The notes under the pieces are model-generated. The model saw nothing but the letters and a program-made list of their open reading frames with translations, was not told the DNA's origin and did no database searches. Made by a program: the position numbers and the translations under genes. This document shows positions 24,801 to 35,083 of a stretch of 64,000 bases of DNA, piece by piece. This stretch comes from Choristoneura fumiferana (lineage: Eukaryota; Arthropoda; Insecta; Lepidoptera; Tortricidae), in NCBI RefSeq assembly GCF_025370935.1, contig NC_133476.1, positions 10,244,532 through 10,308,531 of the forward strand, written 5' to 3'. Position 1 is the first letter of the stretch; each line of letters opens with the position of its first letter.

Positions 24801-24880
24801 AGCGGCAAAAAATTTGGCCCACCCTTCATACAGAATTACCGATTCTGCATACATTTGAGGGCCAGATTTTTTGCCGCTCA
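24801..24880. mobile_element. Very short MITE-like palindrome
   Basis: AGCGGCAAAAAATTTGGCCC at the left faces GGGCCAGATTTTTTGCCGCT at the right, with an inner pair CAGAATTAC/GATTCTG. About 80 bases in total. Confidence 0.65.
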
Positions 24881-26250
24881 TTATATCTATCAAAAAGTGA
24901 CAATTTATTATATTAACTTAACGTCTATTAGTTTCAAATATTACAAGTACTTACCTACATTTTAACGCATTTTTAGTAGTCCAAGTGACTTGATATTCGG
25001 TACAAGTTTACAGGTCCAATGACAACCCAATAATACCATCACGAAAACGGGACGGGACAATAGGTTCACTCAAGAACTTTTAGGAATCGTTATGAGTACT
25101 GACAAGACAAACCAACAGTCGTAGTTATAACGACCCTATCTAGTTGTAGTATTAAACTTATCTTTCTATAGAAAACTAAACAGTCAGATCTGATGCTAAT
25201 TATTCATTATCTGTATGTGACACGAACTTAACTATCACTTGAGAGCTTTAATAGACTTTTAAGCGCACTTCAAAGTATTAAACTACATCAAAAGGATTTA
25301 AAGCTTAGGCCAACAATTAAACTGTTACCTACGGCACTTTCGTGTATCCGTCGTACATTTGACGACTCGTTGTTTGGATTGTTTACCAGTTTAGTACCGT
25401 TAGATTAAACGTTGAATAATTACGTACTTGTGTTCAGTAACTAAAACTTACATTAGCAATTTGTATTTATTCTACATTACCGATACTAGGTAAATCGATT
25501 GTGTACTCACGTATTAATTAACTAGCTGTGCCCGCGACGTCGTCTGCGTGTGCTTAGATTTATATTAGCCTCTGAACTTATTAAACATTCGCTTTATTCG
25601 AGATTACCACGCACAAATACTCAGACAAACCGAAAGAAATCTAAAAATATGTAATTGTTTTGGGTTCTGTATTGCTGATAAATAAAAGTACCTTGAAAAA
25701 TTGTTTCTCAAATACTTTCTATGTATGTACATGACCTAACCTACCCATTTCATAAAATGTTTGTTTGTTTTTGGAGCGTAAGTGCGTGCTCATACAGCAG
25801 CCTGCCGTATCATCGTAGCTACGTTTCAAATAAACTTTTTTTATTAAATAATGCAATTCACGTTTCTTTTCGTAGTTTAACCTAAAATCCACAGAGAAGG
25901 ATTGGGTGCGATTCAAAATATGTTTTGTATAAAATTAAGATACTTATGGACCGCCGGAAGTCATTCGGACCGGGAGCCGTATAAGGGAGGCTTAGGGACA
26001 AGAAGCACGGCCGCCGCGTAAGGGCCCTGCAAATCCGGGGAATAAACCAAGGAATAATAGCCGAAATAAATAATAAGGAAAAACCGGAACCTCCTACTTA
26101 GCGTGACATGTTCTACAAAATATAACGTGACAACATTTTAACTTCTCGTGTTTGCCTTAACAATTTAACACATATTTACGTGATGTCAACCAAATTTACA
26201 TGTCATTCTATTTGCTACATTTACATTTGAATAACATGCTTTTTCTTATC
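24881..26250. other. Spacer with one repeat end
   Basis: 25525-25570 carries CTAGCTGTGCCCGCGACGTC, an end of the CCCGCGACTTCGT repeat. 25945-26105 is GC-richer (CCGGGAGCCG, CGGCCGCCGCG) but matches nothing I know. No gene seen. Confidence 0.4.
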
Positions 26251-26373
26251 GAAAATACAAACTGAGACTTGGATGCACAGAAAAACCAGAAAAAGAGTCC
26301 AGGGCTGGGAATCGAACCCAGGTCCTCAGCAATCCGTGCTGCGTGCTATATCCCCTACACCACCGCTGGACAG
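26251..26373 (-). mobile_element. tRNA-derived SINE, family 1, copy 1
   Basis: On the minus strand the head reads GTCCAGCGGTGGTGTAGGGG (A-box region) and GGACCTGGGTTCGATTCCCA (B box), then a body with CTGGTTTTTCTGTGCATCC and a GTTTGTATTTTC end. Copies at 27020-27141 and 33827-33948. It is not a functional tRNA: the head is joined to a repeat body and the acceptor ends do not pair cleanly. Confidence 0.75.
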
Positions 26374-26598
26374 GAATCTAGTCACGAATTTTTCCTATGC
26401 ATACATATCTCAGGTTGCTTATTTCTACTACGCTACTTATGCAGCAGCACTAGCGACATCTATGTTCCGCTCTCATCGAGAGACGTCACACTCCAATCCC
26501 CAAACCCAATACTCGTAAAAGTAACAAATTTGGAGTTGAAATAAAAAATACAAAAAGACTACAAAAAACCAATCATGCTTTTTCTTGTTTTTTATTTT

Positions 26599-26706
26599 CA
26601 CACGCACAATTGAATTGCATCGCAGGTTTGTGCAGGTTTCCTCACGATGTTTTCCTTCACCGCAAAGCTCGTGGTAAATTTCAAATGTAAGTCCGCACAT
26701 GAATTT
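26599..26706 (-). mobile_element. SINE family 2, truncated body
   Basis: Minus strand reads ATGTGCGGACTTACATTTGA then ACCACGAGCTTTGCGGTGAA and GGAAAACATCGTGAGGAAAC, the same text as the body of the complete copy at 61397-61683. The tRNA-like head and the 3' end are missing. Confidence 0.7.
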
Positions 26707-27019
26707 TCATACTACATACGTAATAAATAATAATATTATTGAATACGCCAAGAAATCCAAGTCCAAACTTCTTGATTATTTTAAAACTAAATCCGGCTAT
26801 TCCTTTTGATAAAATAATAAAAATCTCAAACAGAACCTTTTTTTCTCCAATTCTTCTTTTTTTTATCGAAAGTTTAGATTTAGATTCTAAACAAACAAAA
26901 TTCAAATTATAAAGTTACAACATGTCGCAATTTACTGATTTCTTGAATTGAAAGACAGCAGCCAGCAGCCAATTACATTTTCTACTTCAGCACTTAACTA
27001 CAGTAACAACTAATACAAC

Positions 27020-27141
27020 GAAAATACAAACTGAAACATGGATGCACAGAAAAAAAAAACAGAAAAAGAGACCAGCGGGAATCGAACCCAGGTCCTCATC
27101 ATTCCGTGCTGCGTGCTATACCCCTACATCACCATTAGTCC
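27020..27141 (-). mobile_element. tRNA-derived SINE, family 1, copy 2
   Basis: Same organisation as 26251-26373, with an expanded A run in the body and several changes in the head. The flanking text further right (AGTAACAAATTTGG.GTTGAA at about 27180) also recurs beside copy 1 at about 26520, so the pair seems to come from duplication of a larger block. Confidence 0.7.
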
Positions 27142-27332
27142 AGTTTTTATTTTCGTTGAATTTCACGAGATGACCGTAAAAGTAACAAATTTGGTGTTGA
27201 AATAAAAAAATACAAAAAGACTACCAATCATAACAACTAATACGGTGTAAAAAGCAAAATACGAAATAAACAACTAATTTATTTAGGTATTTTTGATGCT
27301 CGCTGAAGACCTATCACGAATACGAGTGTAGA

Positions 27333-28198
27333 TGTCGGCGGCCGATCGTAAAATCCGCCAGATCACGAAATTCCTAGGCATATCGTGAAACGCCGCCATT
27401 TCATGATATGCCTAAACGTTGGCCAGGCATATCATGATGTGCCTGAGAAATAATACGGCAGATCGATTAGAGCAACGCATTCGTCGATATTCCTAGCTCT
27501 ATACCGGGCACATCGTAAAATAGTTTCTTTTTTGGCCACTGGTGGCGCTGCGTATGCAATGGCGGCCGTGACCAGCTGACCGGTCGTGTTTGTTTAGCGC
27601 GTGAAAAATGTCGGCGTCGCAACAAAATGATCCTTAAACCGAAACTAGTGATTGAATTCAAAATAGAAGTGCAAAAGAAGCTTTTGAACATCAGCTCCGT
27701 TCTTTTTATGTGAATCAAACGGATTCTGTGCACAATGTGAAAAAAACCATGCACGTCTGCCCGTATTTTAGAGGTTAGTATTTTGTTGATAAATAAAGTA
27801 TTCACTGGGTATTTGTTATTTATTTATATAGAAAAATTTAGGTACGACGAGCGAAGCGAGGAGTGGTTAGTTTTAATTGTGATCACGACGCACGAGCCGA
27901 GCGAGCGAAGCGAGCGTGCCGGGCAGCGGCCGGCGAAGTGCCAGAACCGATATGGCGGCGTTTCATGATATGCCTAGGAATTTCATGATCTGCCTAAACT
28001 GGCCAAATCATGAAATGGCGGCGCTTCATGATATGCCTAGGAATTTCATGATCTGCCTAAACGTCACTAGGCAAATCGTTAAACGGTGAGTTTTGAACGA
28101 TATGGCGGATGTCCCTTAGCCAATTCATGAAATGGCGGCATTTCACGATATGCCTAGGAATTTCGTGATCTGGCGGATTTTGCGATCGGCCGCCGACA
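27333..28198. mobile_element. 866 bp non-autonomous DNA transposon with TAGA duplication
   Basis: Terminal inverted repeats of about 73 bases with about two mismatches: left start TGTCGGCGGCCGATCGTAAA, right end the complement ...CGGCCGCCGACA. TAGA occurs immediately outside both ends (27329-27332, 28199-28202). Subterminal units recur at about 27961, 28025 and 28141 (ATATGCCTAGGAATTT followed by CGTGATCTG or CATGATCTG), with inverted versions at the left. The centre has GCGAAGCGAG repeats (27850-27925). Short frames inside are not genes; no transposase is present. The class is not clear: Helitrons lack inverted ends, and a 4 bp target site fits few families. Confidence 0.85.
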
Positions 28199-29359
28199 TA
28201 GACAAAACACGAGTACGCCGTATGAGTGGGTAATTGTGTGCTATTTTGTTTCAGTTCAGCAGAAACCAACAAGGAAAACTTATACGTAAAAAAAGTATAC
28301 GTATATTGTGGTTTTAAACAACAATCATATATACATATTTACTCGTTATTGTGGTTGTTAACATCATTATTAATAATCTTATTTTTTTACAAAGCAAACA
28401 ATTTTTAAGTCTCCTTTTCAGAAGAGCGACAAGTCCTTAACATGAGGGTTCGGTCTACTTTTTAAGGGATCGCATTCTTAAAAAGTAGGTCAATAAGACG
28501 GCCATATTGCCCACGGTCTGGCATGTCATATAGAACATCGTTATCCAATTCAGGAATCACTTGTTTTTCGATGTCCTTTTTCCTTTACTTTGATTGTTCG
28601 CTCAAGTTCACAAAAATAGCTTCCAGCTCATGAATTGCAAGTCTATTCAAAGCACAATTTATTTTGTAAATTGCTTAAGCAAATTAAAATAAATGTTCTG
28701 ATATTTATAAAATATATTTAGAGTACTTTTGAAAATATGACCTGCACAATGCCAACGAAACCACAAAGAGAAGTCAAATTATTAGGTAGTGCAGCAAAAC
28801 TAGAGATCCAAAGGCACTTAAGGTGCCCGTAGACCCTAGATAAACCGACATTAATTAAACAACGTAGCAATTTTAAAGGTAACTTATAATTTATTTAAAA
28901 CTGAGCGCAAATATTTTAAAAGAAAACACAAAAATACACAAAATTTAAACAAACACAAAACCGAGGGATATACAAAAAAAACAATGATTAAACAGTATCA
29001 CACGTTGCAAGTAAGTAAACTGTGGTTTAAATTACAGCATAAGTAAAAAATAACATAGGAAATTTAGCAGGTTTATCGACGAATAATATTGGGGCCGAAA
29101 TAGTAGGCGAAAATGGCGTAAGAGCGCTTATGAGAAGCTTCGATTAGAATTTTGAGAAATCAGTGCACGGTTTCCAAGTAGAATAAAACTAGTAACTACC
29201 TGTACGATCGTACCTGTAGATTAGTAACCAGCCTACAATTTGGGAGAAATTATAACAGCCTATGAGAAAATCTAGTACTTACTTTAAGTATCAATTTTTG
29301 GGCATTAAAATATTAGAAAAAATACGTAACTGCACGGTAAATTATTAGGATACACTAGG
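28199..29359. other. Spacer with one hairpin
   Basis: 28452-28491 is a near-perfect palindrome (GGTCTACTTTTTAAG ... CTTAAAAAGTAGGTC) around GGATCGCATT. Otherwise nothing recognised. Confidence 0.5.
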
Positions 29360-30060
29360 TAAGTCGAACCACATCGATATCCACTTTTTCTTCATCCACC
29401 TGGATCCTGGTTGGCAGCTCGGTACCCAGAGGATATTGCATACCGCCGAAGGCGACCTCCGTGGTTATTCGGATGCGAAAAAAACCACCGGATCGTTGCT
29501 TACGTCGGGTGCATCATGACCCGGAGTACAAGTTGGGGTAAACCTCGGACTGATGAAATCGGCAATGCTGGTAAAGCGCCTCTAGAACAGGCGTGCAGGA
29601 AAAAATCACCTCAGACACAAACGGCAATATACACTTGCGGCACAAGCCAGCAGCACTTTCTCTAGATTAGGCCAAAATAAACAGGTATATGAGCTCGGAT
29701 AAAACTGGGCACTAAACACTTATTAAAGCAGAAAATTCGCAGCGTCGGGACGTACTGCCCTTGACAACGTGTGATCAAAGAATGAATCCGAAACAAAAAC
29801 GCCGAAAGAACTATCAAAACACATTTAAATTTCAAATCAAAAACCAAATACAAAACATAAAAGAGTTAACAGCCAGCACAAAACCGGCCAGTGAAAACGC
29901 CTGGAAAACGACCGAAAAGTATGCAACACGATCAAGGCTGCCACCTCTCCGGGTTTGACCCGGAGTGTTACGAGCTTGCATGGTGCATGTCCGGGCTACG
30001 GGTTTAACATCGATATCTCCGGGTCAGACCGGGCGGTGATGGTTTTCTTTAAAGGGAAAT
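29360..30060 (+). other. GC-richer block, possible LINE 5' region
   Basis: Base composition differs from its neighbours. It holds two short plus frames (29411-29665; 29761-29958), the second rich in Lys, Gln and Asn, and a 19-base hairpin CTCCGGGTTTGACCCGGAG at 29947-29965 with a related CTCCGGGTCAGACCGGG at about 30018. I do not recognise the product. The start of a non-LTR retrotransposon (5' UTR plus beginning of ORF1) is a guess. Confidence 0.25.
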
Positions 30061-30199
30061 TTGTGGACAGACGAGCGAAAAGGACATAGTAAAGGCAGAG
30101 TTAATTGTTAAGATTAATTACAATATTAATTGCCAAGATTTTTTGAAATTTTTGAAGAAACCTGAGCAAGAAGAGATGCTTAAACAATCCCTTCAGAAT

Positions 30200-31032
30200 A
30201 AAAAACCGGCCAAAAGCGTTTCGGACACGCCCGAAATAGGGTTCCATAGCCACTACTAATAATTCTCAAGCAAACTTAACCGTTATAGTTTTCCTTGAAA
30301 GTTTGATATACTTACTATCATCCTGAATTTTTTCAAATTTTTCTACCCACCGGTTTAGATTTTAGAGGGGGGAGGGGGGCGACGCTCGATTTTAATGAAA
30401 ATTTGCACTTTAAAGTTGAATATTTCGCAAACTAATCGCTGAATCGAAAAATAGTCTAAGCAAACCCCTAATGGTTTTAAAAGACCTAACCAACGATACC
30501 CCACACTATAGGGTTGGATGAGAAAAAAAAATCACCCCCACTTTACGTCTATGGGAGGAACCCTAAAAAAAATTTAGTTTTAGTTTTTTATAGTACCGTT
30601 TTGTCGGCATAGTTTACAGCAAATCCGTAAAATTACGCTTAATTAAGCTTTCTAGCATTGATAGTCCCTGAGCAAAGCCGCGGACGGACGGACAGACAGA
30701 CAGACAGACATGGCGAAACTAAGGGTTCCGTTTTTGCCATTTTGGCTCCGGAACCCTAAAAATATAGTTTTAAGTGTCAAGCTGGCCCAAGTCATCCTAG
30801 CACTATTTTTTATAGTACCGTTTTGTCGGCATAGTTTACATATATATATCCGTGCAAAATTACGCTTAATTAAGCTTTCTAGCATTGATAGTCCCTGAGC
30901 AAAGCCGCGGACGGACGGACAGACAGACAGACAGACATGGCGAAACTAAGGGTTCCGTTTTTGCCATTTTGGCTCCGGAACCCTAAAAATATAGTTTTAA
31001 GTGTCAAGCTGGCCCAAGTCATCCTAGCACTA
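30200..31032 (+). repeat. CCGGCC...GGTTCCG dispersed repeat with 222 bp tandem duplication
   Basis: Starts AAAAACCGGCCAAAAGCG and ends GGCTCCGGAACCCTAAAA. The last part is duplicated: TAGTACCGTTTTGTCGGCAT at 30591 recurs at 30813, a period of 222 bases, including the (CAGA)n tract, the GGTTCCGTTTTTGCCATTTT segment and the trailing GTGTCAAGCTGGCCCAAGTC. Related copies: 44854-45518 (plus), about 39140-39813 (minus) and partial ones at 7062, 40060, 52640 and 56425. Confidence 0.75.
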
Positions 31033-31192
31033 TCTAGGTCATTTATATTTTTATAAATACAATAAATTAATTAAATAATTTATTGTTTTATTTAAGTAAA
31101 AAAAATATTCTAACATCTCCGGGTGTACTGGTTTTGAAAGGTGGCAGCCCTAAACACGATACACTCATGCAGCGTTGTAATGCTGCAGTAGG

Positions 31193-31329
31193 TACAGTCA
31201 GCATCAAAAGTAGCTATACACTTTCGTACTTTGTCGTTTTACAGCCACGTACTAAACGCCATGCAATGTTGTCAATGTGTCAATGCGACAGAGTAAAAAA
31301 GTGATCCGCTACTTTTGATGCTGACTGTA
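31193..31329. mobile_element. 137 bp MITE, family H (TA target)
   Basis: Ends TACAGTCAGCATCAAAAGTA and exact complement TACTTTTGATGCTGACTGTA. TA at both tips fits a mariner-type TA insertion. This family is common in moth genomes. The short frame across it is not a gene. Confidence 0.85.
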
Positions 31330-32486
31330 CAAGTATTTATATTTCGTAGAAAAAGTTGACCTGTTACTTATAATTATATTATATATAATTGAAGGTTCTG
31401 TTAGATTATGGATAGAATTTACCTCCTCCAGATTCAATATGGGTCTCTACCGACTGGCTCTATTGAATTAAAGTAAGTTTGTAAAAAGTTTATGGTTACA
31501 AAACTCGGGTAACGATCCTCGAGCGATTTAAGCGACACAGAAGATTTAAATGTTTTATTTCTTTCATATTACTTCGTTAAATATAAACTTGTAATAAAGT
31601 TGTAAAGGGGAAAGTTATAAATTAGAAACTGCTTTAGAAATAAGTACTTGACGGAGGACCATTGAAATAACAAACACTAACAAGTATTAAATTTAACATC
31701 TTTGAAATAATTAATTCAACTGAAAATATTGAATGAAATTGCTATTTGAATTGTTATACTTTATATGCAAAATCCATCTTCTCCATTTCGTAATTACACG
31801 TAAATGTAAAAAAAGAAATACTAGTAATCGGTCAGCCATAAAGGTAAAGGTACCTACAATATTATGTACTTACCTTCTTTATTTATTAGGTACCCATAAA
31901 CTTATTTGCAGTTTTGTGAGAGAAAAAGTTTATAAAACTTGCTGTCTCAAAGAATTTAGCTAGAACTAGCTATGCCCGCGACTTCGTTCACGTGGACTTA
32001 GATTTATTTTAGCACAGTTATTGTTTTGACTGCCTAGCAGTTTTCAAAAGATACCTGCCATCAAAATATTTACTTGTTATTCATAGTTCCCGAGTAAAAT
32101 ACCTGTGATTGTGGACTTATCCCAATTAGTTTATATCTAGACGTACCGGGTGGCTTTTCGGCGATTTTTATCAAATTTTGCTCTTCTACCGCACGACGGG
32201 TTGGTGGCTTTTCAACGGGTGTATAGTTACATATTGTCACTAACGGACAGGAAGCTCCGCTCTTGGCACCAGCCTACCTAGAAGGTAGGGCCAGAATTCG
32301 GCGATGTGTGGAACGTGCGTAAAGTTGTCAGCCAGTCAAACATAACGCGCGCGGAGTGGTCGATATTTTTCCAGCTGTGACGGTGTCTCCAGTTATGTAT
32401 TTATTTCCCTACTTTTGGTATACCTATGTTTTTACTTTTGTATCCATAAAAAGTTTATGTAGTTAGCCAAATTTCAGCTAAACTAA
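31330..32486. other. Spacer with one repeat end
   Basis: 31967-32015 contains CTAGCTATGCCCGCGACTTC then GTTCACGTGG, an end of the CCCGCGACTTCGT repeat. The remainder shows nothing recognisable. Confidence 0.45.
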
Positions 32487-32645
32487 CAGTATCATCATCA
32501 TCATCAGCCAGACATCAGCAGGACGTCCACTGTTGAACAAAGGCCTCCCTTAGAACGCCACAATGAACGACAACTCGCCACTTGCATCCACCGGTTGACT
32601 ACAACGAGTGTCATCCATCCTCGTAGTGGGAGGCCTCCCAACATT
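32487..32645 (-). pseudogene. 3' end of an RTE-type LINE, fragment
   Basis: On the minus strand: GTTGGGAGGCCTCCCACTAC (peptide VGRPPT), then ATGGATGACAC, GGTGGATGCAAGTGGCGAG, AGGGAGGCCTTTGTTCAACA and GTGGACGTCCTGCTGATGTC, ending in (ATG)n. Same element type as 20460-20645 in the other direction. The reading frame is broken by a shift after the TTRMDD segment. Confidence 0.7.
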
Positions 32646-32715
32646 TAACCAACAGCAATTGTGCCAAAACTGTTCTTTGAAATTGTTTTCATTGATGTAC
32701 CTTTTTTTACTTGTG

Positions 32716-32890
<175 letters not shown>

Positions 32891-33177
32891 AACATCACGC
32901 CTGTATTCCCAAAAAGGTACAATAGTGACAGGTTGCTAGCCTGTCGCCTACAGTATACTTACTTAACCTCTTACGCAGCCTCTTTCGCAGTCGCCTCTTA
33001 CGACATCCACACGGGTGAACCGATTCGTAAATCCAAGAAAACTACAATATTTACATCAACATCAACGAAAACCACATTTCCGGACTACTATGACATCAGG
33101 GCTTTCAAAAAAAGGGCTTATACTTTCTTAAAAAGCCGGCGTCGGATTAATGACTGTCCTTGATTAGTCGGTACTCA

Positions 33178-33250
33178 TGGGCAGTGGTGATCATTTATTG
33201 TCAGATGACCCCGCTTGCTCGTGTTCCTCCCTCTCATAATAAAAAAAAAA
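33178..33250 (+). mobile_element. Truncated tail of retrotransposon family D
   Basis: GGGCAGTGGTGATCATTTAT then CCCGCTTGCTCGTGTTCC and a 10-A tail. Corresponds to the last 70 bases of the copies at 44296-44585 and 46215-46500. Confidence 0.55.
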
Positions 33251-33826
33251 CCTTTTTTGTGGGTTTTATTGCCCTTATAATAAATATTTACCACTGTAAC
33301 AATTGTTCGCAAATATTTTGAATGTACAGCACAGATAACGGCCAGTTACAGTTTTTTATATGTGTATTTTATAAAATCAATAAAATTCCAAAATATCAAA
33401 TTCTGATACCACATGGGTAGCGGCGCTTCTCTCCGTGTCCCTATCCTAAGTAACTCACATGAGCATGTCGAACTTAAGATGAACGAACCCCATTTATTAT
33501 GGTCGACCATATTGTTGTCAGGTCATTCTTACGTTAAAAAATAATCTACGAACTAAGATTGGTTTTTTGAAATCTTTTTGTATGTTTTATTTGAATTCTA
33601 AATTTTTACTATTACGGTCATCCCGTAAAACCTAAACCAATCTTAATTTGATTGCTTAGTAACGACATCTCTTGTCCGAGTGAGCGGTTAGTTCCAATGG
33701 AGTGCCGAAAGTTTCTCGATGAGGGCTACGGTATAGATGTCGTTAACGTCACTGCTTAAGTGGCTAAATAAGAAACAAACAAGCTGAGATATGAGGTGCA
33801 TAGGGGACATTCGTGTCTGTACCGTT
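33251..33826. other. Spacer, possible repeat at its right side
   Basis: TAAGATTGGTTT at about 33556 faces AAACCAATCTTA at about 33636. 33690-33765 (GAGTGCCGAAAGTTTCTCGA, GGGCTACGGTATAGATG) resembles a common lepidopteran dispersed repeat. Confidence 0.35.
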
Positions 33827-33948
33827 GACCAGCAGTGGTGTAGCGGTATAGCACGTGGTACGGAATACCGAGGACCTGGGTTCGATTCCCAGTGCTGGTC
33901 TTATTTTTCTGGTTTTTCTGTGCATCTATATTTCAGTTTGTATTTTCA
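33827..33948 (+). mobile_element. tRNA-derived SINE, family 1, copy 3
   Basis: Plus strand. A box region GTGGTGTAGCGGTATAGC, B box CCTGGGTTCGATTCCCAG, body TTATTTTTCTGGTTTTTCTG, end GTTTGTATTTTC. This is the cleanest head of the three copies. Confidence 0.75.
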
Positions 33949-34657
33949 ATCTACGAACTATCCATTTATCGATTGTTATACCTATTCCTGAAATCATTTT
34001 ACAGTCTATAATTGATCAAAACTTAATGAATAACCGAAGCTTTCGCAAAATCAACCACGATTATTCTAAAACTGCTCGATACATTTTATAAATTGATTTA
34101 TCTTTTTTTTAATTGTGAACCGATTTCATTGAATATAAATATACTTAAATAATAATGAATATAAATGTTAATCCAAGGCAACGATAACACATGAGTGAAA
34201 ACCGCATCTTTCTACGTTAAGCCGTTTCTGAGATTAGCGTGAACGAATGCACAGACAAACAGATAATAATGGTTCTATTGGTTCTATTGCGCTAATAAAG
34301 GCCCCTCAAATATTTCTAATGTACAGACACTAGACAGACACCGACTTTCTACCGATTTATTATACCTAATGTAGGTATAAGATATAGATTAGCACGACAA
34401 CTTGTATGTATAGATAGATAGATAGATATAGAATAAATGTAGTGTCCGACGGAAGCTACGATTTTGGGTTTGGCTAAACTTCGACCAAAAAAGCACCTTC
34501 GCCCCACTTTCGGCCACACCTTTGAATTCAACCAAACTTGAGTTAAGGCTTGGCCAAAGTCGAATCCATGCACATCAGCCTATAATTTTCTGGCAGCAAG
34601 TCATTTTAGCTAATATTTGGGAAGCATTATTTACAATGGGCATTGACATGGCACTAC
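33949..34657. other. Spacer, no gene seen
   Basis: A short TAGA microsatellite at about 34411-34430. Nothing else recognised. Confidence 0.45.
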
Positions 34658-35083
34658 CCATACTAATATTAAAAAAGTGAGTGCGTTTGTATGTTTGTCC
34701 GTCTTTCACGTTGAAACGGAGCGACGGATCGACTTGAATTTTGGCATAGCAATAGTTTATGGGCCAGAGAGTAACATAGGCTACTTTTTATCCCGGAAAA
34801 ATTTACAGTCCCCGAGGGAACGGCGCGCGATAACCGAATTCCACGCGGATGAAGCCGCGGGCAAAAGCTAGTATTATAAATGCGAAAGTGTGTTTGTATG
34901 TTTGTCCGTTTTTCACGTCAAAACGGAGCGACGGATCGACGTGATTTTTGGCATAGAGATAGTTTATGGACAAGAGAGTAGGTAACATAGGCTACTTTAT
35001 ATATCCCGGAAAAATGCACAGTCCCCGAGGGAACGGCGCGCGATAACCGAATTCCACGCGGACGAAGCCGCGGGCGAAAGCTA
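34658..35083 (+). repeat. Two head-to-tail units of the CCCGCGGCTTCGT repeat
   Basis: Unit 1 is about 34658-34872 and unit 2 about 34873-35083. Both contain ACGGAGCGACGGATCGAC, ATAGGCTACTTT, CAGTCCCCGAGGGAACGGCG and GAAGCCGCGGGC.AAAGCTAGT. They differ at several sites, so the duplication is not recent assembly noise. A related, more diverged copy is at 61866-62092. Frames crossing the units are artefacts. Confidence 0.7.
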
